7,487 bases of DNA from positions 1-7,487 of the forward strand of contig JARLHB010000527.1 in NCBI GenBank assembly GCA_031292465.1. Reading direction: 5' to 3'. The notes beneath the pieces are model-generated. The model made no database searches and had not been told where the DNA came from. It worked only from the letters and a program-made list of their open reading frames with translations. This stretch comes from Ignavibacteriaceae bacterium. GTDB lineage: Bacteria; Bacteroidota; Ignavibacteria; Ignavibacteriales; Ignavibacteriaceae. Positions 1 to 6,930 of the stretch are shown here, piece by piece. Positions within the stretch are counted from its first letter, which is position 1. Each line of letters starts with the position of its first letter. The position numbers and the translations under genes were made by a program.

Positions 1-312
1 ACAAAACTGGGAGTTGGGCCACTGGGGAAAGCATATTACAATTCTGCATTCAGTGTACTTGAGGTTTCTGAAACTGCGGTTCTAAAACCTTACCGGCAAA
101 TTACACTAACCTGCACATTCCCTCAATTAAATCTTGTACACTGGATACTGGCCTCTTATAACGCCAAAATCTTAAATACTTTTTATGAAGAAGAGGTTAA
201 GTTTATCTGCTCTGCTGAAGCAGACAAAACCGAAAATATTAAAGCTGATTTAACGGAAGCTTCTCAGGACCAAATCATAGTTTCAATAAGCGAAGACCTT
301 ACCTACGAATAA
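1..312 (+). CDS. YigZ/IMPACT-family protein, C-terminal part (cut by window edge)
   Basis: Frame 1 is open from the first base to a TAA at 310-312, giving 103 residues; the start lies outside the window. The fragment opens with TKLGVGPLGKAY, which matches the conserved end of the UPF0029/IMPACT N-terminal domain (family pattern GGTKLG-GGL-RAY). From about residue 30 (LKPYRQITLTCTFPQL) to the end it reads as the small ferredoxin-like DUF1949 domain of YigZ proteins. Full-length members are about 200 residues, so roughly half is missing. The family is widespread; the eukaryotic relative IMPACT binds the Gcn1 translation regulator, but the bacterial role is not firmly established and no enzymatic activity can be read from this part. 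The next gene, a MarR regulator, lies 99 bases downstream on the same strand and could be read through, although candidate regulatory repeats lie between them. The family call is firm; function is open. Confidence 0.85.
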   Translation, partial: TKLGVGPLGKAYYNSAFSVLEVSETAVLKPYRQITLTCTFPQLNLVHWILASYNAKILNTFYEEEVKFICSAEADKTENIKADLTEASQDQIIVSISEDLTYE

Positions 313-358
313 CCGGAATTACCCCGCAGATCTGTGAAAATATTTCCTATTTTACTTG

Positions 359-415
359 CTTCATATGGAAGTATTAACGAAATTTCATATAGACAACAAT
401 AACATTATACAATGT
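359..415. promoter_or_regulatory. Candidate operator region in front of the MarR gene
   Basis: Two short inverted repeats lie between the YigZ stop and the MarR gene. CTTC-ATATG-GAAG occupies 359-371 (4-base arms). ACATT-ATAC-AATGT occupies 402-415 (perfect 5-base arms) and overlaps the MarR start codon at 412. The heptamer TTCATAT also occurs twice (360-366 and 384-390). MarR proteins typically bind inverted repeats in their own promoter, so these are reasonable candidates for autoregulation. The arms are short and the DNA is AT-rich, so chance occurrence is quite possible. No clear -35/-10 pair stands out. Confidence 0.25.
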
Positions 416-870
416 CTACAAAAGAAGAAATAAGTAAAAATGCGGGAATGCTTGCCGAATTAACTTTCAGCCTGCTTGCAACATGCCAGGAAAAAGAAAG
501 CAGATTAGCAGAACAACATGGTTTAACACAAGCCGAATTCAGATGTCTGCGTTTATTCGGAACAGAAGAGTGTCTGAACAATAAAAGCATAGCTGAAAGA
601 ATGAGTTTAAGCCCCAGCCGTTTAACAAGAATTATCGACAGGCTTGTTAAGAAAGAGTACATAGTCAGGGAGATAAATAATACCGACAGGCGCAATATGT
701 GCGTTTCACTCTCAGCTAAAGGAGTTGAAATGGTCCGGCTTTTAAACCAATCTTATCTTGATATTCATAAAGAAATTCTTGAGAATATTGATGAGTCCCA
801 GCATACTCCTTTAATTACGGCTATGACAAGTTTGCTTACGGCGTTAAAAAAGTGGGTTTCAAAACCTTAA
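412..870 (+). CDS. MarR-family winged-helix transcriptional regulator
   Basis: This is a 152-residue protein, the usual length for MarR regulators, which act as cytoplasmic DNA-binding dimers and often respond to small ligands or oxidants. N-terminal and C-terminal helices (about 5-35 and 105-148) would form the dimer interface. The DNA-binding part runs from about 38 to 104: helix-turn-helix NKSIAERMSLSPSRLTRIID (57-76), then the wing with the family signature TDRRNMCVSLSAKG (91-104), including the conserved Asp92-Arg93. The start is secure: an in-frame TAA lies at 400-402 and ATG 412 is the first possible start after it. There is no Shine-Dalgarno sequence, which is common in Bacteroidota-like genomes. 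Cysteines occur at 25, 45, 54 and 97; some MarR proteins sense oxidants through cysteines, but nothing here shows that this one does. Its target is unknown: upstream is YigZ, and downstream all genes are on the opposite strand and converge on it, with a 51-base gap that shows no convincing terminator. Confidence 0.9.
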   Translation: MSTKEEISKNAGMLAELTFSLLATCQEKESRLAEQHGLTQAEFRCLRLFGTEECLNNKSIAERMSLSPSRLTRIIDRLVKKEYIVREINNTDRRNMCVSLSAKGVEMVRLLNQSYLDIHKEILENIDESQHTPLITAMTSLLTALKKWVSKP

Positions 871-921
871 CAGAAAACTTTGTACTGTCCGGGAGCGGTT
901 AATAAGAATGAAATTATTTTC

Positions 922-1359
922 TTACTCTGGATTTCTTTTCCTGTCATTCAAATATATTTTTGTCCATTCCAGATCTGATAATAATTCACTGATATTAATA
1001 AAACCCTGCTGTGAAAGTTCAAAGTAAGTCTGCTCAAAGTGTGTTTTCATATCTTCATCAGCGCCGGAAATAATCTTTTTTATTTCCAGGACTACTTTAT
1101 TCAAATTATCAGTGAAGTCTTTTTTAATTTGATCTAAATTGTTAATTTCTGAATTAGCACTTCCGCTCTTAACTACCCTTAGCAATCCCTGAACATATTT
1201 AGCCGTAAAGACCAGGTCCTCAAAAAGCTTTTCGTTATTATTGTTTACTGCTTCTTCATATATACGAATCAGTTCAGCCTTCCTTTTAAGTTTGGACTTA
1301 GAAAACTTTTCCACTTCGTTTACAAATTCCGCAGGGTTCGCCTTATATTCATTTTTCAT
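922..1359 (-). CDS. Hypothetical helical protein paired with the methyltransferase
   Basis: I do not recognise this 145-residue protein. It is strongly charged (rich in Lys, Glu and Asn), has no cysteine, signal peptide or membrane segment, and is predicted by eye to be almost entirely alpha-helical. Three blocks can be seen: a Lys/Glu-rich helix with the basic patch KSKLKRKAELIRIYEEA (21-37); a middle helix FEDLVFTAKYVQGLLRVV (46-63); and, after a Gly/Ser/Asn linker (65-73), long helices ending in ELLSDLEWTKIYLNDRKR (125-142). It is likely cytoplasmic. The ATG at 1359 lies 8 bases after the stop of the methyltransferase gene, so the two are probably one transcript and may be translationally coupled; no Shine-Dalgarno sequence is visible. 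The amino-acid pattern, base composition and tight linkage argue that it is a real gene. A small adaptor or RNA/protein-binding role would suit the basic helices, but that is speculation. Confidence 0.8.
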   Translation of the reverse strand: MKNEYKANPAEFVNEVEKFSKSKLKRKAELIRIYEEAVNNNNEKLFEDLVFTAKYVQGLLRVVKSGSANSEINNLDQIKKDFTDNLNKVVLEIKKIISGADEDMKTHFEQTYFELSQQGFINISELLSDLEWTKIYLNDRKRNPE

Positions 1360-1367
1360 TTAATAGC

Positions 1368-2018
1368 TCAAATCTTTATTCCGATGCCAATTCCATCGCC
1401 GACCGGTAAAATCGTTGTTTTCAAATTAGGCTGCGAAGTAAAGGCAGCATTGAATTCTCTTATAATTTTTACAGAATTTTTTTTAACTTTTGGAATTCTT
1501 GATGAGGCTGCAAGGCCATGCCATAGTAGATTATCGACAAAAATAATTCCGCCTTTTTTAAGCAGTATTAAAGAATAATCAAAGAGGCGTTTATAATCCG
1601 TCTTGTCTGCATCAAGGAAAATAAAATCAAACTTTTTATCTAACCTCGGCAGTTCTTCAAGAGCATTGCCCTCAATCAGATTTATCTTTCCTTCCAAACC
1701 GGATTTCGCGATATTTTCTTTTGCAAGAACAATATTGTCTTTGCTCTTTTCAATAGTATGCACAATACCTTTTTTCTTTAAATTGCGTGCAATCCTGATT
1801 GACGAGTATGCAATTGCAGTTCCGATTTCCAACACGCGTTTGGGTTTTACAAGGCAAATCAATTGTTCAAGCAGTTCCGCTGAATCACGTAAAAGGATAG
1901 GAATATTATGCTCATTAGCATACTTTTCCATTTCAATAATAAGTGGATCGTCCTCGTGCAAAAAACTTTCAAGATATTTTTTCTGAGAAGGAATTAAAAT
2001 TGAGCCCATCACATCCAT
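1368..2018 (-). CDS. Class I SAM-dependent O-methyltransferase, TrmR/YrrM-like
   Basis: This 216-residue protein belongs to the Methyltransf_3 (catechol O-methyltransferase-like) family, which moves a methyl group from S-adenosylmethionine to a hydroxyl, usually with a divalent metal. Visible elements: SAM-binding motif I VLEIGTAIAYS (62-72), the acidic end of strand 2 (Glu90), LDADK (135-139), and VDN (161-163). By comparison with catechol O-methyltransferase, Asp136, Asp162 and Asn163 would hold the metal and Lys139 would be the base. The ending GDGIGIGIKI (207-216) is typical of the bacterial subgroup. The N-terminus (EMEKYANEHNIPIL) resembles Bacillus YrrM/TrmR, which methylates 5-hydroxyuridine at the tRNA wobble position; that is the best-fitting known role but caffeoyl-CoA-type or other substrates cannot be excluded. 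The annotated ATG at 2018 sits directly behind an AGG; the ATG at 2009 (Met4) has better spacing from it and may be the true start. The gene is probably co-transcribed with the unknown gene downstream. Confidence 0.88.
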   Translation of the reverse strand: MDVMGSILIPSQKKYLESFLHEDDPLIIEMEKYANEHNIPILLRDSAELLEQLICLVKPKRVLEIGTAIAYSSIRIARNLKKKGIVHTIEKSKDNIVLAKENIAKSGLEGKINLIEGNALEELPRLDKKFDFIFLDADKTDYKRLFDYSLILLKKGGIIFVDNLLWHGLAASSRIPKVKKNSVKIIREFNAAFTSQPNLKTTILPVGDGIGIGIKI

Positions 2019-2021
2019 CCT
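2018..2021 (-). promoter_or_regulatory. Possible ribosome-binding site favouring the methyltransferase Met4 start
   Basis: The minus strand reads TTAGGATGGATGTGATG. The AGGA (2021-2018) overlaps the first ATG (2018) and so cannot serve it, but lies 8 bases before the third-codon-shifted ATG at 2009, an ideal distance. This would make the protein 213 residues, beginning MGSILIP. Many genes in this window have no Shine-Dalgarno sequence, so the match may be accidental. Confidence 0.35.
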
Positions 2022-2068
2022 AAGATATTCTTTATTATCACTGTTGCATATTAAAATAAACTTAATTA

Positions 2069-4066
2069 CTATTTAACTAATACCATTTTATTACCGTAAC
2101 TCTTCCCCCCAATAGTAAGGATATAATAATAAACTCCGCTTGCACACATTATGCCCCTGTCATTCCTTCCATCCCAGGTTACGGATGTTGGATTCATCAT
2201 TGCCATTCCGTTGAATAACACTTTTACCGTCTGGCCTATAGCATCTAAAATTATCAGCTTTGCATTTTCATTTGAATTTGGATAAAAATCAATCTTGGTA
2301 TAAGGATGCAACGGGTCAAACGGATTAAAAGGATTAGGATAGTTTGTACTTAGCACACTGCCTTTAGTAGCACTTGAATTAATTACAGAAGTCACTATTT
2401 CCATCTGCCCATATTTTAGTGCATACGATCCGGTAGAAGGTTCGCGAAAATCGCTGCCTGCACTATCGGTATATGTAAAGTAAAAATATATCCTCTGTCC
2501 GTTTGAATATTGGGGTACTGCATAACTGTACTTAAGACTGCCGTCATAAGAAAGGCTTTGAGTATTAAACAATGCAGAATCCGTAGAATAATGGATATAT
2601 GCATTTGCTATGGCATTTGTGGAAAAAAATATTTTGTTAATCCTGTAACTGCCCGAAGTATCCGACAGGTTTGGATACGCGATAGCCTTTTCAGCGGAAA
2701 TAAGTCCATACCCTTTTGTATTATTCGGGCTGTTCGTGTTATCGGCTGTGGCAAGAATAATATTCCTCGCCTGAACATTTGTCAAATACGGGAAAGCAGA
2801 AAGGAGCAGCGCCCCGACACCGCTGGCAATTGGGGTGGCGTAAGATGTTCCGCTGCCATATTCGTAAGAGCTATAACCACCTGATGCACTAACATCAGCG
2901 CCATAATCTGTGACACCCATTGCGACAACTTCAGGTTTAATACGGCCGTCATACGTTGGACCGTGGGAGCTAAACTCGGCTATATTATTATCGGAGTTTA
3001 CTGCACCCACAGCAATTACATCTGCTGCATCGGCCGGGGTATCTATATAATACCATGTATCTGCCCCTTCATTACCTGCAGCAGAAAATGTAAGGACTCC
3101 CCGTTGAAAAGCAAGTTCAACTGCTTTAGCGGAAATAGTAGTTTTCCCATCCAAATCTTTATAAGTATAGGAATAAGTTGTGTCATCAAAAGTGGTATAA
3201 CCAAGAGAACTTGTAGTAACGTCTGCCCCCAGCCCTTCCATCCATTCAAGAGCAGCGGCATAATTATCTTCCTCAATACGTGATTCGCTTCTGTCATCTT
3301 CAGTCTTAGCAAGAATAAAACTTGCATTATATGCTGCGCCAATCATGAAATTGTCTTTAAATCCGCCTATAATGGAAAAGACCATTGTACCATGATTACC
3401 GGATTCCGCAGCATCTCCCGTTTGATAAGCAGTTGATGAATCATGGAAAACGAAATTATATTCGCCTATAACTTTTTTATTTATTAATGACTCGTGCTCC
3501 TTCCAATGAAATCCGTTATCAAGAATTCCTATAATAATACCATCGCCTGTAATTCCTTTTGAATGAACTGCAGGTATATCCGATAAATTTAGCTGAAAAT
3601 AAGAGAACCCGTATTCAGCCTTTGTCGGCCCGGATCCTATCTTATGCATTACAGCATTTGAAGAAGTCTTTTCATGAGTAAATTTTTTAACTCTTACTGC
3701 TTCAATTGATTTTACAAATGAAAGGTCTTGCACCTCTGCCTTTTGTTCATCTGTAAGATATGCAGAGACGGCATTAAACCACTTAAGCTGATTCTCAATT
3801 TTTATTCCGATTGTTTGCAATTTATTAACATAAGTTTTGCTTAATGAAATATCCTCAAAAGTTACAATATTGTCCTTACCCATAGATTTCTGCCTGCGGG
3901 CAATACAGCGTTCTGTTAACAGATTAACCGTTTGAGTATAAAGAGCAGAATTTTTATTCAGAGATGTGCCGGAATTTATTTCCTTATCCTTGAAATAGAT
4001 ATAATATTTATTTTGTGAATAAGAGAATGGTATAATAAATAAAAAGAGCAAAATAATTTTCTTCAT
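2069..4066 (-). CDS. Secreted subtilisin-like (S8) serine protease with type IX-type sorting tail
   Basis: This 665-residue protein is a multi-domain secreted protease. Residues 1-17 are a signal peptide (MKK, hydrophobic core to Ser15, likely cut near SYS-Q). Residues 18 to about 130 form a propeptide; the WFNAVSAYLTDEQ and FVKSIEAV segments fit the inhibitor-type propeptides of Bacteroidota S8 enzymes. The catalytic domain spans about 170-465 with the full triad: Asp183 in GILDNGF, His225 in SGNHGTMV, Ser408 in GTSYATPIASG, plus the oxyanion Asn332 in SAAGNEG. A beta-rich segment (about 475-560) follows. The last roughly 90 residues begin NYPNPFNPF (575-583), contain WDGRNDRG (631-638) and ASGVYYY, and end KMVLVK: the pattern of type IX secretion sorting domains. 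The enzyme should therefore cross the inner membrane by Sec and the outer membrane by the type IX system, then be released or surface-anchored. All catalytic residues are present, so it should be active; its substrate is unknown. A promoter-like motif lies in the 106-base gap upstream. Confidence 0.93.
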   Translation of the reverse strand: MKKIILLFLFIIPFSYSQNKYYIYFKDKEINSGTSLNKNSALYTQTVNLLTERCIARRQKSMGKDNIVTFEDISLSKTYVNKLQTIGIKIENQLKWFNAVSAYLTDEQKAEVQDLSFVKSIEAVRVKKFTHEKTSSNAVMHKIGSGPTKAEYGFSYFQLNLSDIPAVHSKGITGDGIIIGILDNGFHWKEHESLINKKVIGEYNFVFHDSSTAYQTGDAAESGNHGTMVFSIIGGFKDNFMIGAAYNASFILAKTEDDRSESRIEEDNYAAALEWMEGLGADVTTSSLGYTTFDDTTYSYTYKDLDGKTTISAKAVELAFQRGVLTFSAAGNEGADTWYYIDTPADAADVIAVGAVNSDNNIAEFSSHGPTYDGRIKPEVVAMGVTDYGADVSASGGYSSYEYGSGTSYATPIASGVGALLLSAFPYLTNVQARNIILATADNTNSPNNTKGYGLISAEKAIAYPNLSDTSGSYRINKIFFSTNAIANAYIHYSTDSALFNTQSLSYDGSLKYSYAVPQYSNGQRIYFYFTYTDSAGSDFREPSTGSYALKYGQMEIVTSVINSSATKGSVLSTNYPNPFNPFDPLHPYTKIDFYPNSNENAKLIILDAIGQTVKVLFNGMAMMNPTSVTWDGRNDRGIMCASGVYYYILTIGGKSYGNKMVLVK

Positions 4067-4197
4067 ATAACTTTTATAATCCTGTTGTAGAAAAGTACTT
4101 ATGATTAAAATTGCAATAAGTTAATATAAATTACGTTAGTCAAACTAAAAAATACTTTTATAGTGCATAAATTTAATGTATAACTTTTAGTATCCTG
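4066..4197. repeat. Imperfect 19-base direct repeat flanking the protease-lepB gap
   Basis: TATAACTTTTATAATCCTG (4066-4084) and TATAACTTTTAGTATCCTG (4179-4197) agree at 17 of 19 positions and lie 113 bases apart in the same orientation. The first overlaps the protease start and the second encodes the C-terminal end of LepB. Flanking bases do not match, so there is no larger duplication. With AT-rich DNA a chance match is plausible. Confidence 0.35.
4121..4148 (-). promoter_or_regulatory. Candidate promoter and inverted repeat upstream of the protease
   Basis: Read on the minus strand, 4136-4121 is ACGTAATTTATATTAA, containing a TATATT (4128-4123) that could be a -10 box about 55 bases before the protease ATG. 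It closely matches ACGTAATTATATTAG upstream of lepA. Immediately upstream and sharing one base is a perfect 5-base inverted repeat, TTAGT-TTG-ACTAA (4148-4136), which could be a regulator site. No good -35 box sits 17 bases upstream of TATATT. The repeat is not a terminator for lepB, because the T-run lies before rather than after it. Confidence 0.3.
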
Positions 4198-5102
4198 CCC
4201 CACCTTATGGAATGAAAAAACAGCGACATATTGTCAAAGGAAACCGGCTGTTCCAGTGACCAGTAAATAAGAATAGCCCTGCCTATTATATTATCTTCCG
4301 GCAGGAAGCCCCAATAACGGCTGTCCATACTGTCATCACGGTTATCCCCCATTACAAAGTAATAATTTTTAGTAAATTCATATTCCCTTACCGGACTGCC
4401 GTTTATTGTGATAACCGTACCTTCAACGCTTACAGCTTTAGGACCTAATTCCCTATCAATGATTAATTCCCATTCATCAATATTTTTTACGTTCAATTTA
4501 ACTTTCATGCCTTTATAGGGAATTATCAGAGGGCCGTAATTATCACTATTCCAGTTTTTCCCCGGTGGGAATATCCTTTTATCTGTTACGTTACTTCCGA
4601 GGATATTATACCTTGAGAATGATGAATTTGCAGGCAAAGGAATTTTATCTTTATTTATAAGCACTGTTTTATTTATAATTTGAAGTGTGTCTCCCGGGCA
4701 GCCGATTACACGCTTAATAAAGTCGATTTCATCGTCAGGCTGAATCTCATTTAGATTACCAGGATACTTAAAAATAATAACATCATTTAACTTTGGTTTG
4801 GAAGTATTAATAATCTTAACATGAGGAATAGTAATGTTAGTTAAAGGTATATTGCGCGGTGTTGATATGGCATAAGCAGCCTTATTTACAATAATAAAAT
4901 CGCCTGCCATAAGCGTATTTTCCATCGAACCGGTAGGAATTACATCTGCTTCAATAAAAAACATTTTAATAACAAGCGCAGCCGCCAACGCAATAAGAAT
5001 TGCACGGATAAAATATTTTATATTAAACTGGGGTTCAATTGTTTGTTTTTTATCTGATCTTTCTTCCGGGGATTTATCGCTATTAATTTCATCTGGGGAC
5101 AA
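4173..5102 (-). CDS. lepB: Signal peptidase I (type I leader peptidase), TTG start
   Basis: This 309-residue membrane protease cleaves signal peptides from proteins exported by Sec or Tat; the active site faces the periplasm. An acidic/basic cytoplasmic stretch (1-28) is followed by one membrane segment (about 31-50). The family boxes are all present: the nucleophile Ser59 in PTGSMENTL (box B), a substrate-binding stretch around GDFIIVNK (67-74), the general base Lys130 in FIKRVIGCPGD (128-138), and MGDNRDDSMDSRYWG (251-265). The insert between Lys130 and the last box is long, as in other Gram-negative LepB proteins. The ending IRWGRILKVI is common in this phylum. The start is a TTG at 5102, supported by AGGAA six bases upstream; the first in-frame ATG (Met47) would destroy the membrane anchor. 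The gene follows lepA by 13 bases, the classic lepA-lepB operon. The reader should note that the neighbouring S8 protease is itself a predicted signal-peptide substrate. Confidence 0.95.
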   Translation of the reverse strand: MSPDEINSDKSPEERSDKKQTIEPQFNIKYFIRAILIALAAALVIKMFFIEADVIPTGSMENTLMAGDFIIVNKAAYAISTPRNIPLTNITIPHVKIINTSKPKLNDVIIFKYPGNLNEIQPDDEIDFIKRVIGCPGDTLQIINKTVLINKDKIPLPANSSFSRYNILGSNVTDKRIFPPGKNWNSDNYGPLIIPYKGMKVKLNVKNIDEWELIIDRELGPKAVSVEGTVITINGSPVREYEFTKNYYFVMGDNRDDSMDSRYWGFLPEDNIIGRAILIYWSLEQPVSFDNMSLFFHSIRWGRILKVIH

Positions 5103-5108
5103 GATTTA

Positions 5109-5113
5109 TTCCT
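5109..5113 (-). promoter_or_regulatory. Ribosome-binding site that fixes the lepB TTG start
   Basis: The minus strand reads AGGAA (5113-5109), then six bases, then TTG at 5102. This is a near-ideal Shine-Dalgarno spacing, lies entirely within the short lepA-lepB gap, and is the clearest such site in the window. It supports the TTG as the true lepB start and suggests independent or coupled re-initiation after lepA. Confidence 0.75.
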
Positions 5114-5115
5114 GC

Positions 5116-6909
5116 TTAATCTTCAATTTGAAGTACGGCTAAAAAGGCTTCCTGCGGAATTTCTACATTGCCAACCTGTTTCATCCGTTTTTTGCCTTCT
5201 TTTTGTTTTTCCAGCAGTTTTCTTTTCCTGCTTATATCTCCGCCGTAGCATTTTGCAAGAACATTTTTCCTTAATGCTTTTACAACGGATTTGGAAATAA
5301 CTTTTGAACCTATAGCTGCCTGTATATCTATTTCAAACATTTGCCTTGGGATAAGGTCTTTCAGCTTGCTGCAAACTTTTCTTCCCCAGTCATATGACTT
5401 AACCTTATGAACAATCATTGATAATGCATCGACCGGTTCGTTGTTAAGAAGTATATCAAGCTTCACCAGGTCGGATTCTATGTAGCCAATATATTCATAA
5501 TCAAATGAAGCATAACCGCGCGTCATTGATTTAAGCTTATCATAAAAATCAAAAATGATTTCAGACAACGGGAATTCATATTGAAGATCAGCTCTTGTCG
5601 GATCAATATATGTTGTGTTTTTATAAACTCCACGCTTGTCCATGGAAAGCTTCATAATATTACCGACATATTCACTGGGGCAAACAATTTGCGCTTTAAC
5701 ATAAGGCTCTTCGATACGTTCAATTTCTCCAACCGAAGGCATCATTGCCGGGTTATCAACAGTCAGCCTTTCGCCTTTTTTATTGTAAACATAGTATTCA
5801 ACATTTGGAAGAGTCGTAATAATTGACTGATTATATTCTCTAAGCAGGCGCTCCTGAACAATTTCCATGTGAAGCAGCCCGAGAAATCCGCATCTGAAGC
5901 CGAACCCTAATGCCGCAGAAGTTTCAGGCTGATAAATAAGCGCGGAATCATTCAGGCGGAACTTTTCAAGTGCATCGCGCAAGTCTTCAAACTTATCTGC
6001 ATCAGTAGGATAAAGTCCGCTGTAAACCATTGGCTTTACATCTTTATAGCCAGGCAGTGCATGTTCCGAACCGTTTTTTGCATGCGTTACAGTATCACCA
6101 ACTTTAATATTGTGAACTTCTTTTATACCGGAAATAAGATAGCCCACATTTCCCGCTGAAAGTTCATCGGTTTTAATTTTTCTTAACCCGAGCACACCTA
6201 TTTCTTCAGCTTCAATTTCTTTATCTACAACAATGTATTTTATCTTATCATTAGTCTTAATAGTACCGTTAAATACTCTTATATAAGCAATTGCACCGCG
6301 GTAAGCATCAAATATAGAATCAAAGATGAGCGCCTGAAGAGGCGCATCCGGGTCGCCTTTAGGCGCCGGTATTTTTTTTACAATACTTTCTAAAATATCT
6401 GAAATACCTAACTTGGATTTTGCACTGGCAAGAATAATTTCATCCGGATTGCACCCGATTAAGTCTATTATTTGTCCTTTAACCTTATCAATTTCAGCGC
6501 TCGGCAGGTCTATTTTATTAAGGACGGGAATTATTTCCAGCCCGGCTTCAACTGCAAGATAAAGGTTGCTTATGGTTTGCGCCTCAACACCCTGGGCAGC
6601 ATCAACAACAAGTAACGCTCCTTCACACGCTGCCAATGACCTCGACACTTCATAGGAAAAATCCACATGGCCGGGGGTGTCGATAAGGTTCAATATATAT
6701 TCCTGGTTATCGCTTGCCTTGTATTTCATTTGTATAGCGTGCGACTTTATAGTAATGCCACGCTCTCTTTCAAGCTCTAAATCATCTAATACCTGTGACT
6801 TTGCCTCACGTTCTGAAACAGTACCGGTTTTTTCAAGCAGGCAATCCGCGATTGTAGACTTACCGTGATCTATATGTGCTATAATGCAAAAATTTCTAAT
6901 GTTATTCAT
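5116..6909 (-). CDS. lepA: Elongation factor 4 (LepA), ribosome-bound translational GTPase
   Basis: LepA/EF4 is a cytoplasmic GTPase that binds the ribosome; back-translocation and roles in initiation or 30S assembly have been proposed. From the ATG at 6909 the protein has 597 residues, the usual size (about 600). The GTP-binding domain carries AHIDHGKST (11-19), the switch I Thr53 in GITIK, DTPGH (77-81), NKID (131-134) and SAK (162-164). Then follow the beta-barrel domain II (about 185-280), domain III with GFGFRCGFLGLLH (335-347), a domain V-like region (about 400-480), and the C-terminal domain unique to LepA with AKCYGGDISRKRKLL (552-566), EGKKRMKQVG (571-580) and NVEIPQEAFLA (581-591). 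A TTG nine bases upstream (6918) could extend it by three residues, but homologues begin M-(K/N)-NIRNF, exactly as from 6909. Only a weak GGA lies before the ATG. lepB follows 13 bases downstream in the same operon; a promoter-like motif lies at 6931-6945. Confidence 0.98.
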   Translation of the reverse strand: MNNIRNFCIIAHIDHGKSTIADCLLEKTGTVSEREAKSQVLDDLELERERGITIKSHAIQMKYKASDNQEYILNLIDTPGHVDFSYEVSRSLAACEGALLVVDAAQGVEAQTISNLYLAVEAGLEIIPVLNKIDLPSAEIDKVKGQIIDLIGCNPDEIILASAKSKLGISDILESIVKKIPAPKGDPDAPLQALIFDSIFDAYRGAIAYIRVFNGTIKTNDKIKYIVVDKEIEAEEIGVLGLRKIKTDELSAGNVGYLISGIKEVHNIKVGDTVTHAKNGSEHALPGYKDVKPMVYSGLYPTDADKFEDLRDALEKFRLNDSALIYQPETSAALGFGFRCGFLGLLHMEIVQERLLREYNQSIITTLPNVEYYVYNKKGERLTVDNPAMMPSVGEIERIEEPYVKAQIVCPSEYVGNIMKLSMDKRGVYKNTTYIDPTRADLQYEFPLSEIIFDFYDKLKSMTRGYASFDYEYIGYIESDLVKLDILLNNEPVDALSMIVHKVKSYDWGRKVCSKLKDLIPRQMFEIDIQAAIGSKVISKSVVKALRKNVLAKCYGGDISRKRKLLEKQKEGKKRMKQVGNVEIPQEAFLAVLQIED

Positions 6910-6930
6910 AATTTCCAAAAGATTGAATGT

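Noticed and set aside
405..695. 96-codon minus-strand open frame opposite the MarR gene
   Set aside because: The hydrophobic translation is the reverse of a helical MarR coding sequence; the plus-strand helix-turn-helix and wing signature decide the strand.
854..865. GGTT-TCAA-AACC hairpin at the end of the MarR gene
   Set aside because: It has only four pairs, is inside the coding end, and is followed by no T-run.
903..924. TAAGAA/TTCTTA inverted repeat in the convergent gap as a terminator
   Set aside because: The stem is six AT-rich pairs with a 10-base loop and no proper T-run, and it overlaps the stop codon of the unknown gene. It is too weak to call.
1603..1986. 127-codon open frame on the plus strand
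   Set aside because: It lies entirely opposite the methyltransferase gene, whose family motifs are clear, and its translation shows no family resemblance.
2510..3342. Several open frames of about 100-124 codons on both strands (2510-2884, 2963-3283, 3043-3342)
   Set aside because: All overlap the S8 protease, which has complete catalytic motifs in its own frame. They are shadow frames.
4136..4148. TTAGT-CAA-ACTAA inverted repeat as the lepB terminator
   Set aside because: On the minus strand the T-run comes before the stem, not after, so it cannot act as an intrinsic terminator for lepB; it is noted instead as a possible operator.
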